Made by a program: the position numbers and the translations under genes. The notes under the pieces are model-generated. The model worked only from the letters and a program-made list of their open reading frames with translations. It ran no database searches and had not been told where the DNA came from. Source: Orobanche coerulescens (Eukaryota > Streptophyta > Magnoliopsida > Lamiales > Orobanchaceae). From it: DNA of 64,000 nucleotides. Where the stretch lies: positions 164,853,965 to 164,917,964 of the forward strand of contig CM065802.1 in the NCBI GenBank assembly GCA_033398695.1, written 5' to 3'. Positions 1 through 12,275 of this stretch are shown here, in pieces. How positions within the stretch are numbered: position 1 is the stretch's first letter; every line of letters starts with the position of its first letter.

Positions 1-2869
1 TATTCTTCTCTCCTGTTCTTCCTTTTCTTTCTCCCAAAGATGAACAAGACTTGAAGAAAAATTTCTTCTCCCTCTTCACATGAATCTCGAGGCTGGAGCA
101 CACCTTTTGTGTGTGTGTTTTGCTTTCTCAAATCTTCCCCTCAAAATGAAAGACTTACTTTATTATATAACAAAAAATGAGATCAATTATGAGATTTGGA
201 ATCTCATTACAAGTCTTCATACTTTGCTATATAAAAATACACCTCACATGTTAGGTAGTAACATGGAAGGTGAGGAGAAATCACTAATCTTCCATAGTAA
301 ATATCTATTGACCTCATCGAAACATGCGCTGAAAGTAGCTGCGTACATATGTAGATTCCCTCTGGACTGATCTGCATTAGCGTGCGCTATCTTTAGGCTT
401 TAGCGTACGCTAAATGCTATTAAATTGAGTATGCACATGCACGTCGAATGCTGCCGACCACCAGACCCACGTGTCTTGCGTGCGCTAATCATCACCTTTA
501 GCATGCGCTAATCTTGCATACTAGCGTGCTCTTTGGGTTTCGGTGATAAAAATGAGTTACGCAGCGGAAAATAAACCGGTCCAACCGGATAAAACCAAAC
601 CCCAAAAACGAACCGATCAAGTATCGTATAAATGAATATAAATAACGAGAATGATAATCAATGAATACTTACCCTCATAGTCCTTTGAAATTATAATCTT
701 CGAAGGAAAAACCGGAACAACATTTTTTCGGTTACCGACACGAACACGAGCCCAATTTGTTCTAGCTTGTTGAATTATCCAACACCAAAAATGCCGAATG
801 TCTCTACGTCACACTCATAGGATATTGATCGGAAAAATAGTATGTCAATTCGTTCTCAAAGAACACGGCTAGGAATCGACACAATATTTTTCTTCTCTCC
901 TCTTCTTCCTTTTTTTTCTCTCAAAGATGAACAAGACTTGAAGAAAAATTTCTTCTCCCTCTTCACATGAATCTCGAGGCTGGAGCACACCTTTTTTGTG
1001 TGTGTTTTGCCTTCTCAAATCTTCCCCTCAAAATGAAAGACTTACTTTATTATATAACAAAAAATGAGATCAATTACGAGATTTGGAATCTCATTACAAG
1101 TCTTCATACTTTGCTATATAAAAACACACCTCACATGTTAGGTAGTAACATGGAAGGTGAGGAGAAAGTCACTGATCTTCCATAGTAAATATCTATTGAC
1201 CTCATCGAAACATGCACTGAAAGTAGCTGCGTACACATGTAGATTCCTTCTGGACTGATCTACATTAGCGTGCGCTATCTTTAGGCTTTAGCGTGCGCTA
1301 AATGCCATTAAATTGAGTATGCACATGCACGTCGAATGATGCCGACCACCGCACCCACGGTCTTGCGTGCGCTAATCTTCACCTTTAGCATGCGCTAATC
1401 TTGCATACTAGCGTGCTCTTTGGGTTTCAGTGATAAAAATGAGTTACGCAGCGGAAAATAAACCGGTCCAACCGGATAAAACCAAACCCCAAAAACGGAC
1501 CGATCAAGTATCGTATAAATGAATATCAATAACGAGAATGATAATCAAAGAATACTTACCCTCATAGTCCTTTGAAAATATAATCTTCGAAGGAAAAACT
1601 GGAACAACATTTTTTCGGTTCAAACGAACACGAGTCCAATTTGTTGTAGCTTGTTGAATGATCCAACACCAAAAATGCCGAATGTCTCTACGTCACACTC
1701 ATAGGATATTGGTCGGAAAAATAGTATGTCAATTCGTTCTCAAAGAACACGGCTAGGAATCGACACAATATTTTTCTTCTCTCCTCTTCTTCCTTTTCTT
1801 TCTCTCAAAGATGAACAAGACTTGAAGAAAATTTTCTTCTCCCTCTTCACATGAATCTCGAGGCTGGAGCACACCTTTTGTGTGTGTTTTGCTTTCTCAA
1901 ATCTTCCCCTCAAAATGAAAGACTTACTTTATTATATAACAAAAAATGAGATCAATTATGAGATTTGGAATCTCATTACAAGTCTTCATACTTTGCTATA
2001 TAAAAATACACCTCACATGTTAGGTAGTAACATGGAAGGTGAGGAGAAAGTCACTGATCTTCCATAGTAAATATCTATTGACCTCATCGAAACATGCGCT
2101 GAAAGTAGCTGCGTACACATGTAGATTCCTTCTGGACTGATCTGCGTTAGCGTGCGCTATCTTTAGGCTTTAACGTGCGCTAAATGCCATTAAATTGAGT
2201 ATGCACATGCACGTCGAATGATGTCGACCACCAGACCCACAGGTCTTGCGTGTGCTAATATTCACCTTTAGAATGCGCTAATCTTGCATACTAGCGTGCT
2301 CTTTGGGTTTCGGTGATAAAAATGAGTTACGCAGCGGAAAATAAACCGGTCCAACCGGATAAAACTAAACCCCAAAAACGGACCGATCAAGTATCATATA
2401 AACGAATATAAATAACGAGAATGATAATCAAATAATACTTACCCTCATAGTCCTTTGATAATATAATCTTCGAAAGAAAAACCCAAACAACATTTTTTCG
2501 GTTACCGACACGAACACGAGTCCAATTCGTTGTAGCTTGTTGAATGATCCAACACAAAAAATGTCGAATGTCTATACATCACACTCATCAGATATTGATC
2601 GGAAAAATAGTATGTCAATTCGTTCTCAAAGAACACGGATAGGAATCGACACAATATTTTTCTTCTCTCCTCTTCTTCCTTTTATTTCTCTCAAAGATGA
2701 ACAAGACTTGAAGAAAAATTTCTTCTCCCTCTTCACATGAATCTCGAGGCTGGAGCACACATTTTGTGTGTGTGTGTTTTGCTTTCTCAAATCTTCCCCT
2801 CAAAATGAAAGACTTACTTTATTATATAACAAAAAATGAGATCAATTATGAGATTTGGAATCTCATTAC
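1..2869. repeat. Satellite array block 1 (888-bp family)
   Basis: Head-to-tail copies of a monomer of about 888 bp. The anchor ATGAATCTCGAGGCTGG occurs at 80, 967, 1851 and 2737 (spacing 887, 884, 886). The block starts before the window and is cut at 2869 by the Copia insertion. It matches 24270-27145 monomer by monomer. A signature variant (missing one G in GAGAAAGTCAC, which lengthens a small reading frame) is shared by the monomers at 80 and 24351, so the two blocks are one duplicated segment. No gene is supported here. Confidence 0.95.
2865..2869. repeat. Target-site duplication ATTAC, left flank of Copia copy 1
   Basis: The satellite reads ...TCTCATTAC and then the LTR end TGTTGGGATT begins. 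The same five bases occur on both sides of the full-length copy (27141-27145 and 36758-36762). In copy 1 the right-hand partner is missing because the right end of the element has been deleted. Confidence 0.85.
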
Positions 2870-4853
2870 TGTTGGGATTCCGTGCCTAAAACGAAGGCCC
2901 AGCGGAAGCGGTAAAACAAAAATTAATTCGATCCGAATCCCTACGAGGATCGACCGAGCTACGTATATACGAATATATATAAACGAATAGCAAGAGTCGT
3001 AAGAAACTAACCCTCGAAGTCCGTTGATAAAATGGTAACCTTCTCTTGAGCTATTCCCCAAGCTTTAGTTTGATCTCTACGAGTTTATACCGCTCAAAGC
3101 CCTTGGACGATCCAACGCCGAAAGCACCGCATCTCTACTTGTCACGCACCGGAAAAATGACCGGAATAACAACACTTGATTAACCTCTAAGTTTACGGCT
3201 AGAATCAAGTGATGAAGCTTTTATTATTACACTCTAAGTGTATAATATATCTCTCAATAATTTTCCCTCAATTTTCTCCAAGAAAAATGAAGAAGAAGTG
3301 AATGAAGAAGATGAAGATGAGTGTTTTTAACTCAAAATCTATCTCTCTCTCTATCCTCACGTTGGAAGGCTTCCAAAAGTGGAGTGAGTGAGATCAAAGT
3401 CTATCTTCCCCTTCTTATTCAACCCACATAAAATCAAATCATATCACATGAGAGATTCCCCCATATAATGTATATGATGCTTGTCCCCTCAACACATGAG
3501 ATTCCAAAACCATGATGGGGACAAGTCAATACACACACATGGTTATAAGTGGGGGACGGCCAATATGAATTATAGGAAGAGTTCGGTTCGTTTCGGACTC
3601 CCGAGAGTCCAAACAGATAAACTCCAATTCCATTCCAATGTATTTATATCGTTTAATTAATCCAATTAATTAAACATATCAAATACAAAATAACATAATT
3701 AATTTCTCCAAGAAATAATCATATTCATGAATTAAATTAATCACCTAGTAATTTATTTAATTCATTTAGGCCGTAAATCAATTTATCCAATAAATCTATT
3801 TAGACATCTAATGTCCCAAATTAGATATCCAATATCTAATATTCATAATGAGAGAACAAGCTCGATTCATTCCGTCGTCAATCCTAATGCGCGACTCGGT
3901 ATGTCCGTCTCAGTCAGCAATGGGAGGAGCCAAAGAGTAGTAGCACCACCTAGCCAGCCTGGTGGCCTACACTGTACCCCAACTGAGAACGAATGATTGG
4001 GATCATTCAAGAACCATTCTGTCGTGAATACCAGTACACGTAAAAACCCTTCTTTCAAATGTCCCGATCAAGTTATGGGGTCATGGTCAGTCAAACCCCA
4101 TCTGTACTTGACGCTATGCATGCGTTAATGCAAATCGAGATCATCGAGCTCTCGTGTATCTAATACAACTAGCTCTAATGCTTTGGCCAAAGACTTATGA
4201 TCTCATCTGCCAATAACCGCATAGGACATATAACCCGTTCACTAACATGAGAAAGAATTCTATCTTGGTATTCAGTAGGACCTGCTACATGCCCATCAAG
4301 ATGCACGTCGAGGTTGACCCCCGCCTTCCGGTTTATAGGGTCGAACTACTCTAATGAAAATCTTGACGTCACAAGCACATCCCTACTAAATCCTCAAGTT
4401 GAAGGTTCACGAATACCTATCACAACCTTTCGATTCCATCATTGACTGTCCCAGAGTGAAATCCGTGTGACGAATCGAGGGTGAGTCGGTTCGAGTATAC
4501 TAATCTAATTAGCATACCTATAACGTGTGCTCCCACTAACCATTGGTGTTCGACAGGCACTCTCCTTGTCAAAGAACATGTAATGCCCAGTCAAGTTTCA
4601 TCGACTTGCGAATGATTATGTATTTGAGCTATAAACCTTTCCAGTGCCGACCCCCTTATCCAATAAGGAGTGGAACGTTTTGCTCTCAAATACACGGACT
4701 AGTTTCTACATGTATATTTACAAGTTAGGAATGCCAATAACTACCAGTAAATAAAGAAACATCCATTGCCTTATATTGATGATTTACATAATAACAAGTA
4801 CAATGCCCTCACTCAACATCCTCTGAGTGGCACTCGAAGGCATGCTCCTAACA
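2870..4853 (-). repeat. Copia copy 1, 3' LTR
   Basis: This is 1984 bp long, with plus-strand ends TGTTGGGATT...CTCCTAACA. It is followed by a polypurine tract on the minus strand. It differs from the corresponding LTR of copy 2 (27146-29131) at only about eight positions by eye plus a CT microsatellite. It differs much more from the 5' LTR of copy 2. It contains no gene; small open frames inside it are chance. The first ~440 bp are colinear with the satellite monomer (see findings). Confidence 0.92.
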
Positions 4854-4866
4854 ATCTCCCACTTGC
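4854..4866 (-). other. Copia copy 1 polypurine tract
   Basis: The plus strand reads ATCTCCCACTTGC directly after the LTR terminus CTAACA. On the element's strand this is a GTGGGAGAT purine run abutting the 3' LTR, the expected position of the plus-strand primer for reverse transcription. Confidence 0.8.
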
Positions 4867-4868
4867 AC

Positions 4869-5345
4869 TCAATGCCACACACTATGGTATCTAATAACCA
4901 TGTTCTCCAGATGACGCTCCAAGCTAGTCTGAGAAAGTGGCTTGGTCAGTGGATCGGCGATGTTGTCGGCCGAGTCTACTCTGTGCAGCACAATGTATCC
5001 CTTGCGAACAAATTCTCTTACGAGATGATACTTCCTCTCAATATGTTTGGTGTTGTTGTGAAACCTCGGCTCCTTGGCCTGCGCTACAGCTCCGTCATTA
5101 TTGATAAGACAAACAGGCTCAAGACATGGTATCACTTGAAGTTCTCCCAGAAACTTCTTAATCCAGAACCCTTCCTTGGAAGCCTCCGAGGCTGCTTGAT
5201 ACTCAGCCTGACAGGTGGAATCAGCAGTCGCGCTTTGCTTGGCACTACGCCAAGATACTGCTCCTCCATTAAGAGTAAATATATAGCCAGAAGTAGACAT
5301 CGAGTCGTCCTTCAGTCCTTGGAAGTCCGAATCAGTGAATCCCAC
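4869..5345 (-). pseudogene. Copia RNase H domain, copy 1
   Basis: This minus-strand open frame of 158 aa carries the Ty1/copia RNase H. The first acidic motif GFTDSDF is at the start, then STSGYIFTLNGG, ADSTCQAEYQAA (catalytic Glu), GAVAQAKEP and the C-terminal ADPLTKPL. It lies one frame away from the upstream RT, so no continuous polyprotein is made. Around 5090-5125 a short patch reads VCLINNDGA where copy 2 has VPLYCNNDGA. The family normally has Asp in the YCDN motif, so the third catalytic position is Asn here. The family role is to degrade the RNA strand of the RNA-DNA hybrid; this copy is probably inactive. Confidence 0.9.
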
Positions 5346-6565
5346 CCATCCAATTCTCCACCGCCATACATCAGAACCATATCTCTAGTCCTTCTTAGGT
5401 ACTTGAGAACGTTCTTTACGGCAGTCCAATGTTCCCTACCTGGGTTTGCCTGAAACCTACTCACCACGCTTACAGCATGCGCGATGTTAGGTCTTGTACA
5501 CAACATAGCATACATAAGGCTACCCACGGCCGAAGCATATGGTATATTACTCATTTCCTTTCGTTGTTCCTCACTTTGAGGGCACATCTTCAAGGAGAGT
5601 TTTATTCCATGTTGCATCGGTAGGAACCCTCTTTTAGAATCATCCATCTTAAATCGCTTTAAGATCTTATCTATATAGAGGGCTTGGGAAAGGCCTATTG
5701 TTCTCTTCGCTCTATCCCGGTAGAGTCCAATTCCAAGAATATAGGTTGCTTCTCCCAAGTCTTTCATGGAGAAATTACTCGAAAGCCAAGCTTTTACAGA
5801 ACTGAGCATTCCCACATCATCCACATATAGTACTAAGAATGCGATCTTGCTCCCACTAACCCTCTTGTATACACAAGGTTCCTCTTCATTTTGCACGAAG
5901 TCAAACTCTTTGACCGCCTCATCAAAACGAAGGTTCCAACTACACGACGCTTGCTTCAGTCCATAAATGGAACGTTGAAGCTTGCACACTTTCTGAATAT
6001 CGACTTCGGCCACAAAGTCTTTAGGCTGCTCTATATAGATTTCCTCCTCGGGGAATCCATTAAGGAAAGCCGTCTTTACGTCCATTTTCCATATCTCATA
6101 ATCGTGGTAGGTAGCTATAGCAAGAATCATGCGAATAGACTTGATCATGGCTACGAGCGAGAAGGTATCGTGGTAATCGATCCTTTCCTTCTGGGTATAA
6201 CCCTTTGCCACAAGCCTGGCCTTATAGGCGTCAACCTTGCCATCACCATCAATCTTTCTCTTATAGATCCACTTGTTCCTAATAGGCACTATGCTCTTGG
6301 GGCGGTCTACTAGAGTCCAGACCTGATTGACATGTATCGAGTCTATATCAGCTTCCATAGCTTCACGCCATTTCACGGAGTCTACATCCACCATCGATTG
6401 GTCATAGGTCTTCAGGTCGGTCTCTTGGCTATCGCTTGGAACCTCATGGAGACCCAGCTCCTCCAAGTGCACAAGCCCATACCTCTTAGGTAAATGAGAC
6501 ACCCTACTAGACCTACGAGGTGGTTGTACTTGTGTTTCATAAAGTTTGGTTCCAGTTTCTTGCAC
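5312..6565 (-). pseudogene. Copia reverse transcriptase domain, copy 1
   Basis: This is a 417-aa open frame on the minus strand, the longest reading frame of the window. It holds the RVT_2 domain: WREAMEADI near residue 66, KWIYKRKIDGDG, KARLVAKGYTQ, MDVKTAFLNG (first catalytic Asp), then LYVDDVGML with the YVDD active site, and CTRPNIAHAVSVVSRF near the C-terminus. Copy 1 keeps the RT frame continuous, whereas copy 2 has a one-base loss near 30290. It is flanked upstream by an in-frame stop and a frame change separating it from integrase, and downstream by a frame change into RNase H. RT function is the family role; expression as a polyprotein is broken. Confidence 0.93.
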
Positions 6566-6705
6566 AGGTGTCTCCCGAGGAGTTTCATTGTATTCTTCTA
6601 AAGAAATACTTCAACCTGCTCCGCCTTCCTGAATGAACTCATCTTCCAGGAAGTGTGCTTGTAAAGCAACAAAGATCTTTCGATCTTCAGGCTGTAGAAT
6701 AGATA

Positions 6706-7632
6706 TCACATCGTCCCAGATGGGAATCCAATGAAACGTCCCTTTGCAGACCTAGCTTCCAACTTTTCCACCTTAGTCTTCTTGACATAGGCGGGACATC
6801 CCCAAATCCTAATATGATTAAGACTTGGTTTCTCTCCCTCCCACATCTCATGTGGAGTTTTAGGAACGGATTTGGAAGGACATCTGTTCAAGATATACGC
6901 AGCATTCAGGAGTGCATACCCCCACAGGTAAATCGGCAAGTCAGTATAGCCCAGCATGGAACGGACCATGTTCAACAGGGTCCTGTTCCTTCTTCCTCAC
7001 ACACCATTTAACTGAGGAGTACCTAGAGGTGTTAGTTGTGAAACAATTCCATGTTCCTTAAGGAACTCGTGAAACTCCATACTCATATACTCGCCACCTC
7101 AGTTCGACCGAAGTGCTTTGATATGATTACCAGTTTGTTTCTCGACTAGGTCCTTGAATTCCTGGAATTTCTCAAAGGCCTCATATTTATGATTCATTAA
7201 GTATACATAACCATACCTAGTATGATCCTCTGTAAACGTAATTAAATATTGATGTCCGTCACATGCTGCTTCCAAAGCACCACATACGTTGGTATGGATT
7301 AATCCCAGTTTATCAGCGGATCTTTCAAATGTCCCTGTGAAGGGGGACTTCGTCATTTTGCCTTTAAGGCAAGATTCACAAGTAGGAAAGGGATCTGATC
7401 CCAATGGACCCATAAGTCCATCTTTTTCCATCTTGTAAACCTTGGTCTGACCAACATGACCAAGTCTAAGATGCCATTTCAAAACTTGATTGGTTTCATC
7501 CATACCACGTTTCCTAGTCATAGTATTCACAACTACTTTGTTGCTGAGATTTAGATGATACAATCCATTCAACAATGTAGCAGTACCCACTCGTTTATTT
7601 ATAAAAATAAATTTTGCGGGAACCATCACCAA
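6706..7632 (-). pseudogene. Copia integrase, copy 1, catalytic residues lost
   Basis: The N-terminal zinc-binding part WHLRLGHVGQTKVYKM...CESCLKGK is intact (gag_pre-integrase HHCC). The core then reads HTNVCGA where the family has Asp (7288-7290). It ends at LRSN plus a TGA stop near 7099 where the family has RSD. In the third position NGV-stop-GRRNRT appears where the family has NGV-x-E-RxNRT (stop 6997-6999; Gly codon 6994-6996). The frame also ends early in the C-terminal region near 6706. It differs from copy 2 by the extra stop at 6997. All three D,D,E positions are lost, so it cannot be catalytic. Confidence 0.9.
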
Positions 7633-8769
7633 TGAAAAATGAAAAGCCTTTTCGGTCTATGACCAGAATGGATACAATGTTTTTATGCCCCTTGGGCAAA
7701 ACAAGTACATCTTCTAAAGTGAAAAGAAAGCCGGATTCTAAACGCAAAAGAAGTGATCCTATGTCGGTCACCTCGACACTATGCCCGCTACCGACTATGA
7801 TCATAACTTCTCCAGCTCCAAGCTTTCTACTTTGTTCCAGATCCTGATTCACGGTACAAATATGATAACTAGCACCAGAATCCAGTATCCAGGAAGTAGA
7901 AAATACAGTAGCAGAACAATTTGTTTCCAAAAGTAAAAGTTCTGTACCTGAAGTGCCATGAATAATCGGACAGTCTCTAGCCCAGTGGCCCAGCTCACCG
8001 CACTTGAGACAAGCATCCTTCTTCTTCTTGTTCTTTGGAACCATCGGAGCCTTGCCCTTACCCTTAAGGTCTTTAACTTGTGGTCCAGTTTGCTTCTTGG
8101 TCTTTTTCTTCTTGTTCTTAGACCTCCGAGGTCCAGAAGAAATCACAAGAGCAGACTCCTTCATCCGCGGAGTCTTCATCTGAGACTGAGCGGCCACAAG
8201 TTTGTTCATTAGCCCAGCTAAATTACATGCAATCTCATTGCAATTGAAGTTCATAACAAACTGTGAGAAGGAATCAGGGAGAGACTGTAGGATAAGGTCG
8301 GTTTGGAGAGAAGTATCCATTTTAAAATCAAGAGCATCCAATCTCTCGATCATGGATATCATTTTGAGGACGTGTTCCCCAACTTTCTCACCTTCCTTCA
8401 TCTTTGCACCGAACAGTTGCTTGGATATCTCATATCTAGCGATTCATTGTGCTCACCATAAAGTTCGGTTAAGTGAGATAGAATCTGCCTAGCAGAAGTC
8501 ATTTTCTCATGAGCTCTCTGAAGCTCATTAGACATGGAATCCATCATATAAGCACGGACTTTCACGTCATTCTTAACCCACTTTTCGTGGTTTTCAATCT
8601 CTTCCTGATTGGCTCTGGTCCGCACAGGAGGCGTCGGAATGTCCGTCTCCAAGACGTATCCCAGTGCCTCTATATTGAGGACTATCATCAGATCGCGGAG
8701 CCAGTCCACAAAGTTAGGTCCAATCAGGGTGTTCTTTTCGAGTAGAATTGCGAGTGGATTCATTGTCAT
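7595..8769 (-). pseudogene. Copia GAG-protease, copy 1, frameshifted
   Basis: This is a capsid-like Gag followed by a CCHC zinc knuckle (CLKCGELGHWARDC) and the aspartic protease motif WILDSGASYHIC in the same frame. The start ATG is at 8769 (MTMNPLAILL). A frame change near 8440-8452 splits the Gag. There copy 2 has a CAG/CTG-rich stretch that copy 1 replaces with a slightly shorter, different stretch, so the break may be a consensus error rather than a mutation. The frame stops at 7595 just before integrase, exactly as in copy 2. It forms the particle and cleaves the polyprotein in active relatives. Confidence 0.9.
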
Positions 8770-9960
8770 ATTGAGATTTGAGTCTGCATTAAGTACGATA
8801 GATTAATTAGTGACTCATTCAATTATGTTCTGAGTATAGAATTAAGGTCTTTTCTATTCTTGTTACCCAGCTCCCACTATTTTTATTGGAATAACACACT
8901 CCCATGTGAAATCCGGAAGTATCGTCGCTCTACTTCATAGTGGTGATCGAGTTCTTTATAAATCTTAATAGAGGGCAACCGAACAGGTTTCTAGTCTATT
9001 AATTTTCATAAAGTGGTGTCCAACACCAACCCATCTAATGGATGATTCGATCTTCTGTTTCCCCTTGTTCACTCCCCTCAACCTATACGGTTTCTATGGT
9101 TCGTGAACAAGTTAAGTTTATACCATCGACGCAAATCAGTTTCACAATTGGATCATATCCGGCAACCAATCAGGTTTCTAGGGATAAAAGTTGCTCCAAC
9201 CGAAGGCATCCAATGCGCTCCCAGTAATTTATCCATCCTCCCCGAACGACTACCCCGATAACTCGGAAGCATAGCACATCCGGTTTGGATTTCAATTTCC
9301 CGAAAACTCGATGGAGGGAAGGAAAACCTTGAAACCTTATAAACTTAATAATTTGTCGTGGGAGAATTTTCACGATTAACATTACACTTTGCACATTAAT
9401 CAGTTAAGCGCGTTGTGGCATTCATACAATATGAAACAACCATTCACAACCTAGTTGGTACCAACATGTGGTTCATGGACCGTTCCTAGAAAACAAAAAC
9501 TCCGTAATCTAATTACAAGTCTTTGTCTTGAATCTTCGTCTTCTCGAAATGGATCTTCCTCCGGTCTTCGTCATTATATATAAATTTTACATTGAAAATT
9601 GCATCCTAGATACAAATTTTTTCTAGTAAAATAAATAGGCTCAAAACGGCCTTTACAACCCAATCGAATAAAACGAACGAATCAAAAACTAAGTCCACGA
9701 ACCACATCCCCATTCAAAAGCATTCATCCAATAAATACTAAATAAATGGAAAGCGTAGAGATACATTGATCTAATCAACAATACGAACCGATCAAATCGA
9801 TTCACACAATTGGTAATATGAAAACGTTCAAAATAATTCGGTCGATCACAAGTATTCCAATAAATCAATTTTCCCTTATAAAATGAAATACCATAAATCA
9901 TTTTAATCATATTAAATCCAATTTAACATGTGGGAGATTAATTTTCAAGAATACACGAAA
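8770..9960 (-). other. Copia copy 1 untranslated leader, AT-rich part
   Basis: About 1.2 kb lies between the Gag start and the GC-rich stretch. It is AT-rich, carries no recognisable domain on either strand and is nearly identical to 33050-34240 of copy 2. Small open frames on both strands are not conserved with anything I recognise. Confidence 0.7.
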
Positions 9961-9964
9961 AAAT

Positions 9965-10118
9965 CGAGCCGGGGTGAAAACAGGCCTGCCTGACCGAGTC
10001 ACCCTCGGCAGCCTGCCGGCAGACAGGCCTGGCATGGCCGAGTCATGCTCGGAAGCTGCCGGCCAGGACACGGCCAGCGGCCCTGGGCCGCGGCCCCTTG
10101 ATCCGGGGCTGCGGCCCC
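9965..10118 (-). other. GC-rich leader remnant of Copia copy 1
   Basis: This is an abrupt GC-rich stretch inside an AT-rich element, with palindromic GGCC/CCGG and GCCGGC motifs. It ends at a perfect hairpin (GGGGC 10105-10109, loop TGCG, GCCCC 10114-10118). Homology to copy 2 (34254-34398) stops at the last base of this hairpin. Confidence 0.8.
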
Positions 10119-10128
10119 CAGTACAGAC
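10119..10128. other. Deletion junction with 10-bp filler
   Basis: CAGTACAGAC lies between the end of Copia homology (10118) and the start of satellite homology (10129, CCAACCGGATAAAA). The satellite resumes about 374 bp further along the monomer than the ATTAC target site. So both the 5' end of the element and flanking satellite were lost, as in end joining with filler DNA. Confidence 0.75.
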
Positions 10129-12275
10129 CCAACCGGATAAAATCAAACCCCAAAAACGGACCGATCAAGTATCGTATAAACGAATATAAATAATGAGAAT
10201 AATAATCAAAGAATACTTACCCTCATAGTCCTTTGAAAATATAATCTTCGAAGGAAAAACCCGAACAACATTTTTTCGGTTACCGACACGAACACGAGTC
10301 CAATTCGTTGTGGCTTGTTGAATGATCCAACACCAAAAATGCAGAATGTCTCTACGTCACACTCAACGGATATTGATCGGAAAAATAGTATGTCAATTCG
10401 TTCTCAAAGAACACGGCTAGGAATCGACACAATATTTTTCTTCTCTCCTCTTCTTCTTTTTCTTTTTCTCAAAGATGAACAAGACTTGAAGAAAAATTTA
10501 TTCTCCCTCTTCACATGAATCTCGAGGATGGAGCACACCTTTTGTGTGTGTGTTTTGCTTTCTCAAATCTTCCCCTCAAAATTAAAGACTTACTTTATTA
10601 TATAACAAAAAATGAGATATATTATGCGATATGGAATCTCATTACAAGTCTTCATACTTTGCTATATAAAAATACACCTCACATGTTAGGTAGTAACATG
10701 GAAGGTGAGGAGAAAGTCACTGATCTTCCATAGTAAATATCTATTGACCTCATCAAAACATGCGCTGAAAGTAGCTGCGTACATATGTAGATTCCTTCTG
10801 GACTGACCTGCATTAGCGTGCGCTATCTTTAGGCTTTAGCGTGCGCTAAATGCCATTAAATTGGGTATGCACATGCACGTCGAATGCTGCTGACCACCAA
10901 ACCCACAGGTCTTGCGTGCGCTAATCTTCACCTTTAGCATGCGCTAATCTTGCATACTAGCATGCTCTTTGGGTTTTGGTGATAAAAATGAGTTACGCAG
11001 CGGAAAATAAACCGGTCCAACCGGATAAAACCAAACCCCAAAAACGGACCGATCAAGTATCGTATAAACGAATATAAATAACGAGATGGATAATCAAAGA
11101 ATACTTACCCTCATAGTCCTTTGATAATATAATCTTCGAAGGAAAAACCCGAACAACATTTTTTCGGTTACCGACACGAACACGAGTCCAATTCGTTGTA
11201 GCTTGTTGAATGATCCAACACCAAAAATGCAGAATGTCTCTACATCACACTCAACGGATATTGATCGGAAAAATAGTATGTCAATTCGTTTTCAAAGAAC
11301 ACGGCTAGGAATCGACACAATATTTTTCTTCTCTCCTCTTCTTCCTTTTCTTTTTCTCAAAGATGAACAAGACTTGAAGAAAAATTTATTCTCCCTCTTC
11401 ACATGAATTTCGAGGCTGGAGCACACCTTTTGTGTGTGTGTTTTGCTTTCTCAAATCTTCCCCTCAAAATGAAAGACTTACTTTATTATATAACAAAAAA
11501 TGAGATTAATTATGTGATATGGAATCTCATTACAAGTCTTCATACTTTGCTATATAAAAATACACCTCACATGTTAGGTAGTAACATGGAAGGTGAGGAG
11601 AAAGTCACTGATCTTCCATAGTAAATATCTATTGACTTCATCAAAACATGCGCTGAAAGTAGCTGCGTACATATGTAGATTCCTTCTGGACTGACCTGCA
11701 TTAGCGTGCGCTATCTTTAGGCTTTAGCGTGCGCTAAATGCCATTAAATTGAGTATGCACATGCACGTCGAATGCTGCTGACCACCAGACCCACAGGTCT
11801 TGCGTGCGCTAATCTTCACCTTTAGCATGCGCTAATCTTACATACTAGCGTGCTCTTTGGGTTTCGGTGATAAAAATGAGTTACGCAGCGAAAAATAAAC
11901 CGGTCCAACAGGATAAAACCAAACCCCAAAAATGGACCGATCAAGTATCGCATAAACGAATATAAATAACGAGAATGATAATCAAAGAATACTTACCCTC
12001 ATAGTCCTTTGATAATATAATCTTCGAAAGAAAAACCCGAACAACATTTTTTTGGTTACCGACACGAACACGAGTCCAATTTGTTGTAGCTTGTTAAATG
12101 ATCCAACACCAAAAATGCCAAATGTCTCTACGTCACACTCATCGGATATTGATCGGAAAAATAGAATGTCAATTCGTTCTCAAAGAACACGGCTAGGATT
12201 CGACACAATATTTTTCTTCTCTCCTCTTCTTCCTTTTCTTTCTCTCAAAGATGAACAAGACTTGAAGAATAATTT
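10129..12275. repeat. Satellite array block 2
   Basis: This holds about 2.4 monomers, with anchors at 10515 and 11403. The next anchor, expected near 12291, is split by the Gypsy insertion at 12276. Monomers carry small substitutions (for example GATATATTATGCGATATGG near 10615) and belong to the same family as the other blocks. No gene is seen. Confidence 0.95.
12271..12275. repeat. Target-site duplication AATTT, left flank of Gypsy
   Basis: The satellite reads GAAGAATAATTT before the LTR and resumes as AATTTCTTCTCCC after it (22555-22559). The uninterrupted satellite has one AATTT at this point, so this is a clean 5-bp duplication. Confidence 0.92.

Larger units (their letters stand above)
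2870..10118 (-). mobile_element. Ty1/copia LTR retrotransposon, copy 1, 5'-truncated
   Basis: Read on the minus strand, the order is leader, GAG-PR, INT, RT, RNase H, polypurine tract, 3' LTR, which is the Ty1/copia order. About 2.36 kb present in copy 2 is absent: the 5' LTR, the primer-binding site and part of the leader. The element ends at 10118 inside a GC-rich leader, followed by 10 bp of unexplained sequence and then satellite. The RNase H and RT resemble the BARE/Angela-TAR side of plant Copia elements; the lineage is inferred from memory of motifs, not from a tree. Its left flank is satellite identical in phase to that of copy 2, so this is a duplicate of the same insertion. Confidence 0.93.

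Noticed and set aside
3811..4058. Small overlapping frames inside the Copia LTR (also at 28089-28336 and 35692-35939)
   Set aside because: They are present in all three LTRs only because the LTRs are homologous; there are no known domains, and LTRs are non-coding in this family.
4827..5453. 208-codon plus-strand frame over the Copia RNase H
   Set aside because: It is antisense to RNase H and RT, which show clear motifs on the minus strand. The same shadow occurs in copy 2 with indels.
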